A stretch of 15,653 nucleotides of DNA from Desulfobulbaceae bacterium (GCA_029865195.1 JAOUHH010000027.1:1-15653), one strand, 5' to 3'; positions 1 through 6,993 are shown, numbered from the stretch's first letter. The notes: generated by a model not told the origin, from the letters alone. Numbers and translations: made by a program.

Positions 1-1
1 C

Positions 2-337
2 GAGGTGCACAAGGAGTACGCCGACACCCTGCGGCTGGCCGACGACATCTTCATCGAGGAACTGCGCAAACACGACCTCTACGACAAGACCTCCCAGGCC
101 TTTGTCGTTTTCCTGCCGGTAAAATCGGTGGGGGTGATCGGCGACAACCGTCAGTACGCCCACGTGGTGGCCCTGCGGGCTGTGGAAACCGTGGACTTCA
201 TGACCGCCCGCTGGGCGCATCTGCCCTACGAGTTCCTCGACCACGTCTGCCGGCGGATCGCCAACGAGGTGCGCGGCGTCTCGCGGGTGGTTTACGATAT
301 CACCGGGAAGCCGCCCGGCACCATCGAGTGGGAATAG
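2..337 (+). CDS. guaA: GMP synthase (glutamine-hydrolysing), C-terminal part, cut by window edge
   Basis: GMP synthase amidates XMP to GMP with glutamine and ATP, the last step of guanine nucleotide synthesis in the cytoplasm. Only the last 111 codons are present, entering in frame from the left edge; a GTG near the edge is an internal valine, not a start. The visible part is the C-terminal dimerisation domain. It carries the family signature around FLPVKSVGVIGDNR, the stretch ETVDFMTARWAHLPY, and the near-invariant ending YDITGKPPGTIEWE, which closely matches GuaA C-termini. The gene ends normally with TAG. The catalytic amidotransferase and ATP-pyrophosphatase domains lie outside the window. 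The stop codon directly abuts a large inverted repeat. Identity is very secure. Confidence 0.96.
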   Translation, partial: EVHKEYADTLRLADDIFIEELRKHDLYDKTSQAFVVFLPVKSVGVIGDNRQYAHVVALRAVETVDFMTARWAHLPYEFLDHVCRRIANEVRGVSRVVYDITGKPPGTIEWE

Positions 338-444
338 TTATTGCGCAGATGATACCGCATCTGCGGCGGCATCTGCCTGCTCGCATAGAGGGGCTATGGC
401 TCGCAGGCCTCTTTCTTGCATCTGCGGTATCCTCCACGCAATAA
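338..444. repeat. 107-nt palindromic element just after guaA
   Basis: The sequence from the base after the guaA stop to 444 folds as nested inverted repeats. The outer arm ttattgcg (338-345) pairs with cgcaataa (437-444). The next arm gataccgc (351-358) pairs with gcggtatc (424-431). The inner arm gcctgc (375-380) pairs with gcaggc (403-408), and the tip catag (384-388) pairs with ctatg (394-398) over a 5-nt loop. A competing local hairpin pairs cgcagatg (344-351) with catctgcg (358-365), so two folds are mutually exclusive. There is no U-run, so a standard intrinsic terminator is unlikely. It could be a small mobile palindromic repeat (REP/MITE-like), an RNA processing site, or a leader structure for the next gene. 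I see no clear promoter between it and the gene at 478. Confidence 0.6.
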
Positions 445-477
445 CGCACGCAAACCTCGATCAAACATGGACGCACC

Positions 478-1263
478 ATGCTGAAGACCGGAATCTACAT
501 CGACGCCGAGAACATTCGCCTCTGCGGCGGCTACGGGATGCGCTACGATGTGCTGGCCGAACTGGCCAACGCCGGCAACTCCACCCTGCTGCGGGCCAAC
601 TCCTACGTGGTGGAGGACCGGCGCCGCACCGAGGAGGATGCCGACTACCGGCAGAAGCTCTACCGGTACCATGACATCCTGCGCCAATACGGCTTCAAGC
701 TGATCAAGAAATACGTCAAGCAGTTCAAGGACGCGGACGGGGTGATCACCACCAAGGCCAACGCCGACATGGATCTGGCCATCGACGCCATCCTCCAGGC
801 CCGCAATCTCGACCGGATCATCCTTCTCACCGGCGACGGCGACTTTGTGCGGCTGGTCATCGCCCTGCAGAACCGCGGCTGCCGGGTGGAGGTGATCGGT
901 TTTCACAACGTCAGCACCGAGCTTCGGGAGGCGGCGGATCTCTACATCTCCGGCTTTTTGATCCCGCGCCTGCTGCCCATCTCCGCCACTGACGACGACC
1001 ACTGGCATCGCGGCACCCCCATCAACTACAACCCCGCCAAAGGATTCGGCTTCATGCGCTACCACCGGATGACCGACTCGGGCTTGAGCACCGACACCGT
1101 TTTCTTTCACCGCTCCAAGGCCGAACACGATATCGAGCCGCAGCTGTTCAGCCATCCCATGCAGATTTTCGAGTTCAAGATCACCGCCCAGAACGGCAAC
1201 CGACCGGAAGCCGTCGACATCCGCCTCTTGCCCAGCGAACAGCCGTCCCGGCGTGACTTCTAA
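478..1263 (+). CDS. NYN (PIN-like) domain protein fused to a cold-shock-like domain
   Basis: The 261-residue protein begins with a NYN domain, a PIN-fold family of putative metal-dependent RNases (LabA/MARF1 type). Acidic residues in the expected motifs are visible: GIYIDAEN with D9 and E11, ADMDLAID with D97 and D99, and the hallmark TGDGDF with D120 and D122. After a linker, residues about 178-250 resemble a cold-shock OB fold: an RNP1-like KGFGFM (188-193), an RNP2-like VFFH (208-211), and a trailing beta-rich segment ending in AVDIRL. The likely role is an RNA-binding ribonuclease in the cytoplasm, inferred from the domains. No signal peptide or membrane segment is seen. The ribosome binding site before this ATG is poor, but the NYN motif starts at residue 5, so the start cannot lie much later. 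It is monocistronic, between a palindromic element and a weak terminator. Confidence 0.85.
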   Translation: MLKTGIYIDAENIRLCGGYGMRYDVLAELANAGNSTLLRANSYVVEDRRRTEEDADYRQKLYRYHDILRQYGFKLIKKYVKQFKDADGVITTKANADMDLAIDAILQARNLDRIILLTGDGDFVRLVIALQNRGCRVEVIGFHNVSTELREAADLYISGFLIPRLLPISATDDDHWHRGTPINYNPAKGFGFMRYHRMTDSGLSTDTVFFHRSKAEHDIEPQLFSHPMQIFEFKITAQNGNRPEAVDIRLLPSEQPSRRDF

Positions 1264-1273
1264 AAAAATAGCG

Positions 1274-1291
1274 AAAGGGCAATCCCTTTTT
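1274..1291 (+). terminator. Short hairpin with T-run after the NYN gene
   Basis: aaaggg (1274-1279) and ccctttt (1284-1290) form a 6-bp stem over a caat loop, and the T-run continues to 1291. It sits 11 nt past the NYN stop codon. The stem is short and only half GC, so it is at best a weak intrinsic terminator. Its A-rich left arm and T-rich right arm would work in both directions. Confidence 0.5.
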
Positions 1292-1423
1292 CCAATTTAC
1301 CTTTTCCGCTGACGCCGGAATTATGTTAACATTCATCAATTAAGTTCATCAGATACCGCAACCGAGACGGCCGAAAACATGTTTGACCGTCCGATTGCCT
1401 TCCTCCAACCAGCAGAGAGCGAC

Positions 1424-2725
1424 ATGGCAAAGCTGCAGAAACAACGGCCACAGAAATCTCAAGCCCCGTCGGCAAAAGCCGCCCCCAACCAGTCGGCGGC
1501 GCTAACCCGCTTGCAGGACAGCATCTTCAAGATTGCAAAATCCATCAACAGCAGCAAACGGATCGACAACAAACGCCAACTGCACGAGATCCTGGAAACC
1601 ATCCTCGACTACCTCGGCGCCGAGCAGGGCTCGATCATGCTGGTTGAAAAAAACAGATATCTTGAGGTGCATGCCGCCACCCGGAAGAATATCATCGGCA
1701 TGCGGCAGCCGCTCAAGGATGATTCCGTCGCCTCCTGGGTGGTGCAAAACAGCAAGGCGCTCTTCATCCCCGATATCGCCAAGGACAAACGCTTCCCCAT
1801 CCGCGCCGGCGGAAACTACCGCAAGAACTCCCTGCTCTCCGCCCCCATCCTCCACAAGGGCCGCGCCATCGGCGTCATCAATGTCACCGACAAGGCCGGG
1901 GCCAAGGAACTGCTACAGGACGATATCGCCTGCCTGCTCGACTTCAGCAGCCTGCTCGTCTGGCTCGTGATCCAGCAGAACCTGAACGCCGAACTCAAGA
2001 AACAACGGAACATGCTCCGCAAGCGCAACCAGGAGTTGCACCGGCAGGAAGAGCTCCGGGCCGAGCTGTCCAAAACCCTGCTCCACGACCTGAAAGGGCC
2101 GCTGGCGGAAGTGGTGGCCAACCTCGACATCATCTCCTACTCCATCGACGGCGAGAACCGCGAATTCCTCGAGTCCGCCCAAATCGCCTGCGACCGGGCG
2201 GTGCGCATGGCCTCCAACCTGGTTTCGGTGGACAAGATCGAAGACGGCAAGCTGAAACTGATCAAGGAGGAGATCAACCCGCTCCGGCTGCTCGAGGAAT
2301 CCATCAGCAGCATCAAGGGGCTGGCGAGGATCAAGGGCGTCGAACTGGTTTTTGAACAACCGGACGGCGCGCCGCCGGTACTGCAACTTGACCGGACCAT
2401 GATCCTGCGGGTGCTGCAAAACCTGCTCACCAACAGCCTCGGCTATTCCGAATCCGGCACCACCGTCACCATCGGCTGCCGGCCTGCCCAAAACCCCAAG
2501 AAACTTGAATTCTACGTCCAGGACCAGGGGCCGGGCATCCCTGCGGCACAGCAGGAAACCATCTTTGAAAAATACGCCCGTGTTTCGCAGAAACAGGACA
2601 CCCTGATCGGCACCGGCCTGGGCCTCTATTTCTGCCGCCTGGCGGTGGAACTGCATCGCGGCAAGATCGGCATCGTCAGTCAACCGGGTGACGGCAGCCG
2701 TTTTTTCTTCACCCTGCCCATCTGA
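1424..2725 (+). CDS. Soluble GAF-domain sensor histidine kinase
   Basis: This cytoplasmic sensor kinase (433 residues from this start) has no membrane segment. Residues about 35-185 form a GAF domain, with GAEQGSIML and the typical IGVINVTDK near its end. A charged coiled coil follows (about 187-215). The HisKA domain carries the phospho-acceptor in LLHDLKGPL (H221). The ATPase domain has the N box NLLTNSL (N337), the G1 box DQGPGIP (D367), an F box around IFEKYARV, and the G2 box GTGLGL (from G396). All catalytic boxes are intact. An ATG at 1379 in the same frame would add 15 residues; I prefer 1424 because it has a purine-rich AGAGAG just upstream and the first has none. The next gene, 40 nt downstream, encodes a receiver-TPR protein that is the obvious phosphotransfer partner. 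The GAF ligand cannot be told from sequence. Confidence 0.9.
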   Translation: MAKLQKQRPQKSQAPSAKAAPNQSAALTRLQDSIFKIAKSINSSKRIDNKRQLHEILETILDYLGAEQGSIMLVEKNRYLEVHAATRKNIIGMRQPLKDDSVASWVVQNSKALFIPDIAKDKRFPIRAGGNYRKNSLLSAPILHKGRAIGVINVTDKAGAKELLQDDIACLLDFSSLLVWLVIQQNLNAELKKQRNMLRKRNQELHRQEELRAELSKTLLHDLKGPLAEVVANLDIISYSIDGENREFLESAQIACDRAVRMASNLVSVDKIEDGKLKLIKEEINPLRLLEESISSIKGLARIKGVELVFEQPDGAPPVLQLDRTMILRVLQNLLTNSLGYSESGTTVTIGCRPAQNPKKLEFYVQDQGPGIPAAQQETIFEKYARVSQKQDTLIGTGLGLYFCRLAVELHRGKIGIVSQPGDGSRFFFTLPI

Positions 2726-2765
2726 CGAACATCGCCACAAGGGCCTAAGCTCCGGGATCCGCGCT

Positions 2766-3923
2766 ATGAAATCACCCAAAGATATGAATTTTCTTGTCAT
2801 CGACGACATGGACAACATGCGCCGCTCCATCCGCGCCATGCTACGGCTTATCCATTTCGGCAAGGACTTCTACGAAGCGGCCAACGGCCGCGACGCCTTG
2901 AAGATGCTCGAAAAAGACGAACTGCCCATCGATTTCATCATCTCCGATTACAAGATGCCCTACATGACCGGCACCGAATTGCTGTTCCGCCTGCGCGGCA
3001 ACCGCAAATACCGTGACATCCCCTTTCTGATGATCACCGCCGAGGCCAACCAGGAAGTGGTTGCGGAGGCGGCAGAACACGACGTTGACGCCTACATGAC
3101 CAAGCCCTTCGTCACCGCCTCGCTGGAACAGAAGATCAACGAACTGCTCTTCCAGGCCGAAAACCCCTCGCCGCTCACCCTGCACATGAAAAACGCCAGG
3201 GATCTGGAGGAAAAGGGCGATGTCGACGGCGCCATGGCGGAAGCCAAAAAGGCGTCGGCCGCCAACCCCAATTCGTCGCGGCCGTTACGCGAACTCGGCC
3301 GGCTGTCGGTCAAGAAGGGCGACTTCAAGAACGCCCTCCGCTATTTCTTGAACGCCATCGAGCTCAATCGCCTCGATGTCACCTCATACCACTATCTCGG
3401 CCAGATCTACTACAAGGCCGGCGACATCCCCAAGGCGTGCGAACACTTTGCCACCGCCATGGAGATCAGCCCCCGCCATTCCGACCGGGCGATCAATTTC
3501 TCCAAGCTGCTCCTCAAGCAGAACCGGCTCAAGGAGGCGGAAAAGGTCCTGAAACTGGTTCTCCGCAACAACAACGACGACATCGACCTCAAAGAGGATG
3601 TGGCTGAAGCGTGCGGCCAGAACGGCCTCTACGAAATGGGCATCAAGGCGTATGAAGAAATCCTCCGCGACGATCCGGAGCGATTTTATCTCAAGAAAAA
3701 TCTCGGGCTGACCTTCCGCCGGGCCGGCCACAACAACGAAGCGGTCAAGATTCTGGAAGAGGCCCTGGAAAAAACCGGCGAGGATATTGAAATCATGCTG
3801 GAGTTGGCGTACATCTATCTTGATCTGAAGATGCCCATGCGGACCGACAAGTGGGCGACACGCGTCATCCGCGTCGATCCGGCCAACAAGGAAGCCAAAG
3901 AACTGCTGTTAAAGTTGGCCTGA
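2766..3923 (+). CDS. Response regulator with receiver domain and TPR output
   Basis: The 385-residue cytoplasmic protein starts with a CheY-type receiver (about 8-125). The acid pair D13/D14 is in VIDDMD, the phospho-acceptor D61 is in FIISDYKMP, T91 is in LMITAEA and K113 is in YMTKPF, so the receiver should be functional. The rest (about 150-385) is a run of roughly six TPR-like helical pairs, for example LRELGRLSVKKGDFKNALRY and HYLGQIYYKAGDIPKACEHF, with no DNA-binding or enzymatic domain. Output is therefore probably protein-protein docking. The frame is open 26 codons further upstream, overlapping the kinase gene, but those residues do not look like receiver sequence; ATG 2766 is 7 codons before VIDD and fits the family. 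It lies between its likely kinase and the TPR/zinc-knuckle membrane protein 37 nt downstream, its likely partner. Confidence 0.92.
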   Translation: MKSPKDMNFLVIDDMDNMRRSIRAMLRLIHFGKDFYEAANGRDALKMLEKDELPIDFIISDYKMPYMTGTELLFRLRGNRKYRDIPFLMITAEANQEVVAEAAEHDVDAYMTKPFVTASLEQKINELLFQAENPSPLTLHMKNARDLEEKGDVDGAMAEAKKASAANPNSSRPLRELGRLSVKKGDFKNALRYFLNAIELNRLDVTSYHYLGQIYYKAGDIPKACEHFATAMEISPRHSDRAINFSKLLLKQNRLKEAEKVLKLVLRNNNDDIDLKEDVAEACGQNGLYEMGIKAYEEILRDDPERFYLKKNLGLTFRRAGHNNEAVKILEEALEKTGEDIEIMLELAYIYLDLKMPMRTDKWATRVIRVDPANKEAKELLLKLA

Positions 3924-3960
3924 ACCCTAACCCAACCCCGACCACCCGACAAGGCTACCC

Positions 3961-6063
3961 ATGGCGGAGATTCATCCCATTCTGCTTGCCATCCACACCC
4001 TGCCCCACCAGGGGCGGCGACTGCTGGAAGGCAAATGGCTTTTTTTCCTCGACTCCCTCCGCAATCAACTTCTTCAATTGGGCCGCGAGGCGGAAGGCAG
4101 CAGCGAAGAGCTGATGCTCATCAACTACACCCACCCTGCCGATATCCTGCTGTCGCTGCCGGCAATCCTCGCCAGCCTCAAAAAGGAGTACAACTGGAAT
4201 CCCGAGTCACTGGGCTCGCTGCCGATCCAACTCGTCATCCACTTTGACAAAAAGGACGAACACTCCTCCACTCTCCGCGACCGCTCGGCCAACATCTGGG
4301 ATTTTCTGCGCCAGGAAACGCTCTATATCACCCGGCCCCTGCAGCTCAAATGGGAAGAAATGATGAAAGGCCGGGAGTTGCCGGCCCTCACCATCGAACG
4401 CGAGGGGATGGGGTTGTTCCGCCTCTCCTTTGCAGACAGCAACAAGGAACGGACAAACCTCTTTCCCTATCGTGAACTTGCCGTGCTTGGCAAGCAGAAG
4501 GAATGCTTTTATTGCGGGATGACTAACCACCTGCCCGGCTACTGCCCCAGCAAGCTGCTGAGCATGGACATGGAAGGCATCGACGACGTCGGCTACCTGC
4601 CGTTTGCGGAGCTGAGCGAAATCTACAAGGAAGTCATCGCCAAGCAGGACAAGATCGCCACCGCCCTGGCCGGCGGCATCAAGGCTTCCCATATCCGGAA
4701 AAAACCGGCCCTGCTGGTCTTCATCGCCTATTTCGATCTCTTCAAGCTTTATCAGGTGCGGTTTCTCAACATGCTCGCCTTCGGTTTTTACCGCAAGTGG
4801 GACGACCTGCAAGGCCGCTCCGCCAAAAGCCTCGAGAACCGGAACCTGCACCTCGGCCTCGACTGTCTGCGGGTGGGGCAATACGAACAGGCGGAACGAC
4901 TTTTTTCCGATGAAATCGCCAAACGCGACGGCAAACATTTTTACGCCACTGTCGGGCTCGCCTTCTGGGCTCTTGAACAAAAACGCGACAACGACCTGCA
5001 AACCTATCTGCAACGGGCGGTCAACCTCGCCTCGGAGGAGGTCGAAAAGATCTACATCAACCTCCTGCTGGCCCGCTACAGCCTTCTCACCGGCGACAAA
5101 TGGAAAGCGGAGCAGGCACTGAACAACACCTTCAACCTCAAGCAGGACTGCGAGGCCGCCCGTTACGCCAAGGTGCAGTTCCAGGTCCGCACCGGCCAGG
5201 GCGAGCAGACCTTCCAGGAGTTGCGGGCGCTGGCCGGCATCGGCAAGCAATACTTCATGACCATGCTCATGGATCCCACCCTGCTGCCTATCCACACCCT
5301 GGTGGAAGACATGCTCGCCTCCCGGCTCCACATCCTCCACCAGGATGCCATCGACCACCTGAACAAGGCGCGCGCCGGCTGCGACGAACTCCGTTTCTGG
5401 CTGGACGACGAGGCCCCGGAACTGCAGGAAAACAACGAGGCGATGAGCTCACTTGAGAAACAGTATGAACGCAGGAGCTATTACGATCTCCTCGACGTGG
5501 TGCAACATTCCCAGGCCATCTATTACTCCTGCCATCAAATCCGCGACAAAAAACTCGAGGCACTCAACAAACAGGTGGGGCAGGCGGAATCCCAGTGGCA
5601 GGGCTTCAACCATTTCTGGAAGCGCTATCCCTACAAAACCTTCTTCCGCGACTTCACCGCCGAGTTGGAAAAGATGTCCGAGACGATCCAGCTGACCAAG
5701 AAGCTGGCCAACCGCCGTACCGGCGAGACATACCGGGCCGCCCTGAAGGAACTTGAAAAGATAGGACCGGAACTGGCGACGGCCAAAAAGGTCGTGCAGC
5801 GCATGATCTGGGGCAAGCTTTTCCTGGACGGTGTGCGCATCTTCGTCAAAAACATCCTGATCACCGAGACCATCCTGATCACCTTGGCCCTGATTACCTT
5901 TGTCGCCGTCCACACCCTGACCGCCGGCGCCACCGACTCGAACATTGCCAAAATCTTCGAAAACCAGTGGTTTCAACGGCAAGCCACCTTTGTCACCACC
6001 GCCGTCTTCGCCCCCTTCATCGCCCTGATGATGACCATCTGGGAAGTCAAGGACCGCGGCTGA
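3961..6063 (+). CDS. Unrecognised 700-residue protein: zinc knuckle, TPR-like repeats, two C-terminal membrane segments
   Basis: I do not recognise a named family. The N-terminal 180 residues are mixed alpha/beta with no signal peptide. A perfect CX2CX4HX4C zinc-knuckle pattern follows (C182, C185, H190, C195, in CFYCGMTNHLPGYC). Residues about 285-430 hold TPR-like helical pairs such as LGLDCLRVGQYEQAERLF and LLLARYSLLTGDKWKAEQAL. Residues about 470-610 are charged and helical, probably coiled coil. Two hydrophobic segments end the chain (about 632-653 and 676-694), with a short polar tail, so the bulk is probably cytoplasmic and tail-anchored. The start has an AAGG seven bases upstream. It closes a three-gene unit with a GAF kinase and a receiver-TPR regulator, which suggests it is a target or scaffold of that pathway. 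The function is unknown; the knuckle could bind zinc for protein or nucleic-acid contacts. Confidence 0.85.
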   Translation: MAEIHPILLAIHTLPHQGRRLLEGKWLFFLDSLRNQLLQLGREAEGSSEELMLINYTHPADILLSLPAILASLKKEYNWNPESLGSLPIQLVIHFDKKDEHSSTLRDRSANIWDFLRQETLYITRPLQLKWEEMMKGRELPALTIEREGMGLFRLSFADSNKERTNLFPYRELAVLGKQKECFYCGMTNHLPGYCPSKLLSMDMEGIDDVGYLPFAELSEIYKEVIAKQDKIATALAGGIKASHIRKKPALLVFIAYFDLFKLYQVRFLNMLAFGFYRKWDDLQGRSAKSLENRNLHLGLDCLRVGQYEQAERLFSDEIAKRDGKHFYATVGLAFWALEQKRDNDLQTYLQRAVNLASEEVEKIYINLLLARYSLLTGDKWKAEQALNNTFNLKQDCEAARYAKVQFQVRTGQGEQTFQELRALAGIGKQYFMTMLMDPTLLPIHTLVEDMLASRLHILHQDAIDHLNKARAGCDELRFWLDDEAPELQENNEAMSSLEKQYERRSYYDLLDVVQHSQAIYYSCHQIRDKKLEALNKQVGQAESQWQGFNHFWKRYPYKTFFRDFTAELEKMSETIQLTKKLANRRTGETYRAALKELEKIGPELATAKKVVQRMIWGKLFLDGVRIFVKNILITETILITLALITFVAVHTLTAGATDSNIAKIFENQWFQRQATFVTTAVFAPFIALMMTIWEVKDRG

Positions 6064-6138
6064 TCCCACCCCTCCCGGCAACCGCCACCATTCCCCGCCC
6101 ACACGCCCACCCCTTCGCCACCCACGGAGTGCCGTCGC

Positions 6139-6271
6139 TGTTGACAACCCTGACAAAAACGGTTGGCAATGTGTTGTCAGCCTGTTGATAACCCTGTTGG
6201 CAAGAGCTGGAAGTCTTGTGCATTGTCTGCCGACAAGGTGTTGAAAGGCTGTTGATAACCTGTTGATAAAT
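6139..6271. repeat. Degenerate 11-bp-period direct repeat array with DnaA-box-like units
   Basis: Read in 11-bp steps, with one 12-bp step after 6183, this stretch shows twelve positions with a shared pattern. TGTTGATAACC is exact at 6183 and 6250. Close variants are TGTTGACAACC at 6139, TGTTGATAAAT at 6261, TGTTGGCAAGA at 6195, TGTTGTCAGCC at 6172, GGTTGGCAATG at 6161 and TGTTGAAAGGC at 6239. TGCCGACAAGG at 6228 is weaker, and the positions at 6150, 6206 and 6217 are poor. Eleven bases is about one helical turn, so units face one side of the DNA. On the minus strand the good units read TTATCAACA, one base from the DnaA box TTATCCACA. The array lies between two converging genes, so it is not a promoter for either. 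It could be a DnaA-binding cluster, sites for another protein, or a decayed satellite repeat. Confidence 0.6.
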
Positions 6272-6291
6272 GCCGCCAGCGACCGCTGGGG

Positions 6292-6837
6292 TTACAAGGA
6301 AAGGGGATCGAGAAGTTCCATCAGCTCCGTATTTCGCGCAAGCGACCAATCGAGATCCGCCGACGCGACCGTGTTCGCCACCCAGGCCACGGTGAGATGC
6401 AGATGCGGCGCGATCGTCTTGCCGGCACGAACGGGTTGTGCGACAACGCCGATGATCGCCCCGGCCGACACCTCCTCGCCCGGGGCGACAAAACAGTCCG
6501 GCGCCAGATGCCCGTAGACCGAATACAGGAAACGACCCTCCGCGCCGACCGCCGCATGTCGCAGCCATAAGCTCCGGCCGAGAAAATCCGCATGGCTGTG
6601 GATGACCACCCCGTCCATGGCGGCCGGCACCAGGCTGCCGGCCGCCAGTTCCCCCAGGCCGCCGGCCGCGGTTTCATACCAGCAGAAATCAACCCCCTCG
6701 TGGGGGGCGGCGCGCCGGGCCCGTCCTCCCCACCATTGGCATTCGGCACCGAACGCCATGCCGTCGGCGAACACCCACCGCACAAACCCTTTAGCCGGCA
6801 ACCCGTTGGCCGCCGCCAGCATCTCGTCAAACCGCAT
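6292..6837 (-). CDS. M23-family (LytM-like) metallopeptidase, no signal peptide seen
   Basis: The 181-residue protein matches the M23 peptidase/LytM fold, whose members cut peptide cross-links of peptidoglycan using zinc. The metal-binding and catalytic residues are all present: H46 and D50 in HEGVDF, H110 in VYGHL, and H145 and H147 in PHLHLTV. The usual GEEVSAGAIIG turn also precedes the last motif. It differs from most family members in having no signal peptide, membrane anchor or SH3/LysM domain, and it starts almost directly with the fold. The start is well supported by a strong AAGGGGG ribosome site (minus strand, 6843-6849), so a missed upstream leader is unlikely. It converges on the zinc-knuckle gene and diverges from the TonB receptor gene. 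Its substrate may not be the periplasmic wall; a cytoplasmic or unconventionally exported role is possible. Confidence 0.85.
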   Translation of the reverse strand: MRFDEMLAAANGLPAKGFVRWVFADGMAFGAECQWWGGRARRAAPHEGVDFCWYETAAGGLGELAAGSLVPAAMDGVVIHSHADFLGRSLWLRHAAVGAEGRFLYSVYGHLAPDCFVAPGEEVSAGAIIGVVAQPVRAGKTIAPHLHLTVAWVANTVASADLDWSLARNTELMELLDPLSL

Positions 6838-6856
6838 CCAGTCCCCCTTCTTCTCA

Positions 6857-6872
6857 CCTACGCCACCGTAGG
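6857..6872. promoter_or_regulatory. Inverted repeat at the predicted start of the M23 transcript
   Basis: cctacg (6857-6862) and cgtagg (6867-6872) are perfect arms over the 4-nt spacer ccac. The element overlaps the predicted transcription start of the M23 gene and lies just upstream of its ribosome site. It may be an operator or a 5' mRNA hairpin. Confidence 0.35.
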
Positions 6873-6876
6873 CAAC

Positions 6877-6906
6877 ACAATAGTTAAGATCTATTTATCC
6901 TGCCAA
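6877..6906 (-). promoter_or_regulatory. Possible sigma70-like promoter for the M23 gene
   Basis: On the minus strand, TTGGCA (6906-6901) and TATTGT (6882-6877) are separated by 18 bp. The -35 matches 5 of 6 and the -10 matches 4 of 6 consensus bases. The start point would be near 6870, about 33 nt before the M23 start codon. This is moderate evidence only. Confidence 0.4.
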
Positions 6907-6944
6907 CGCAACACCGCAAGAATTAAAGCGGCCCCTTTTAAATC

Positions 6945-6973
6945 TTGAAAAAATTCCTGTTCGCAGATTTAAT
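6945..6973 (+). promoter_or_regulatory. Sigma70-like promoter of the TonB receptor/YfiR/kinase operon
   Basis: TTGAAA (6945-6950) and TTTAAT (6968-6973) each match 5 of 6 consensus bases, with the ideal 17-bp spacer. The AT-rich stretch contrasts with its GC-rich surroundings. Transcription would start near 6980, giving a leader of about 53 nt before the receptor ATG at 7033. No long structured leader such as a cobalamin riboswitch fits in that length. Confidence 0.6.
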
Positions 6974-6979
6974 AACCAG

Positions 6980-6993
6980 ACGGTGATGACCGT
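6980..6993. promoter_or_regulatory. Operator-like inverted repeat at the receptor operon start point
   Basis: acggt (6980-6984) and accgt (6989-6993) are perfect 5-bp arms over the spacer gatg. The element begins 6 bp after the -10 box, so a bound repressor would block initiation. It does not look like a Fur box. The arms are short and chance occurrence is possible. Confidence 0.35.

Noticed and set aside
394..1155. Long open frame antisense to the NYN gene
   Set aside because: It lies fully over a gene with clear NYN and cold-shock motifs. Its low-complexity V/G/D-rich product is what antisense of GC-rich coding sequence gives.
6141..6169. TTGACA at 6141 as a plus-strand promoter -35
   Set aside because: No good -10 at 16-18 bp, no plus-strand gene follows before the converging M23 gene, and the hexamer is part of the 11-bp repeat.
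6139..6271. CRISPR array
   Set aside because: Units are 11 bp, degenerate and without spacers, and no cas genes are present.
6276..6289. ccagcg/cgctgg inverted repeat as a terminator for the M23 gene
   Set aside because: The loop is only 2 nt and no U-run follows on the minus strand; it lies 2-3 bp past the stop codon and may be chance in GC-rich DNA.
6064..6291. Confident chromosomal origin (oriC) call
   Set aside because: No dnaA, dnaN, gidA or similar gene nearby and no clear AT-rich unwinding element, so only DnaA-like sites are claimed, not an origin.
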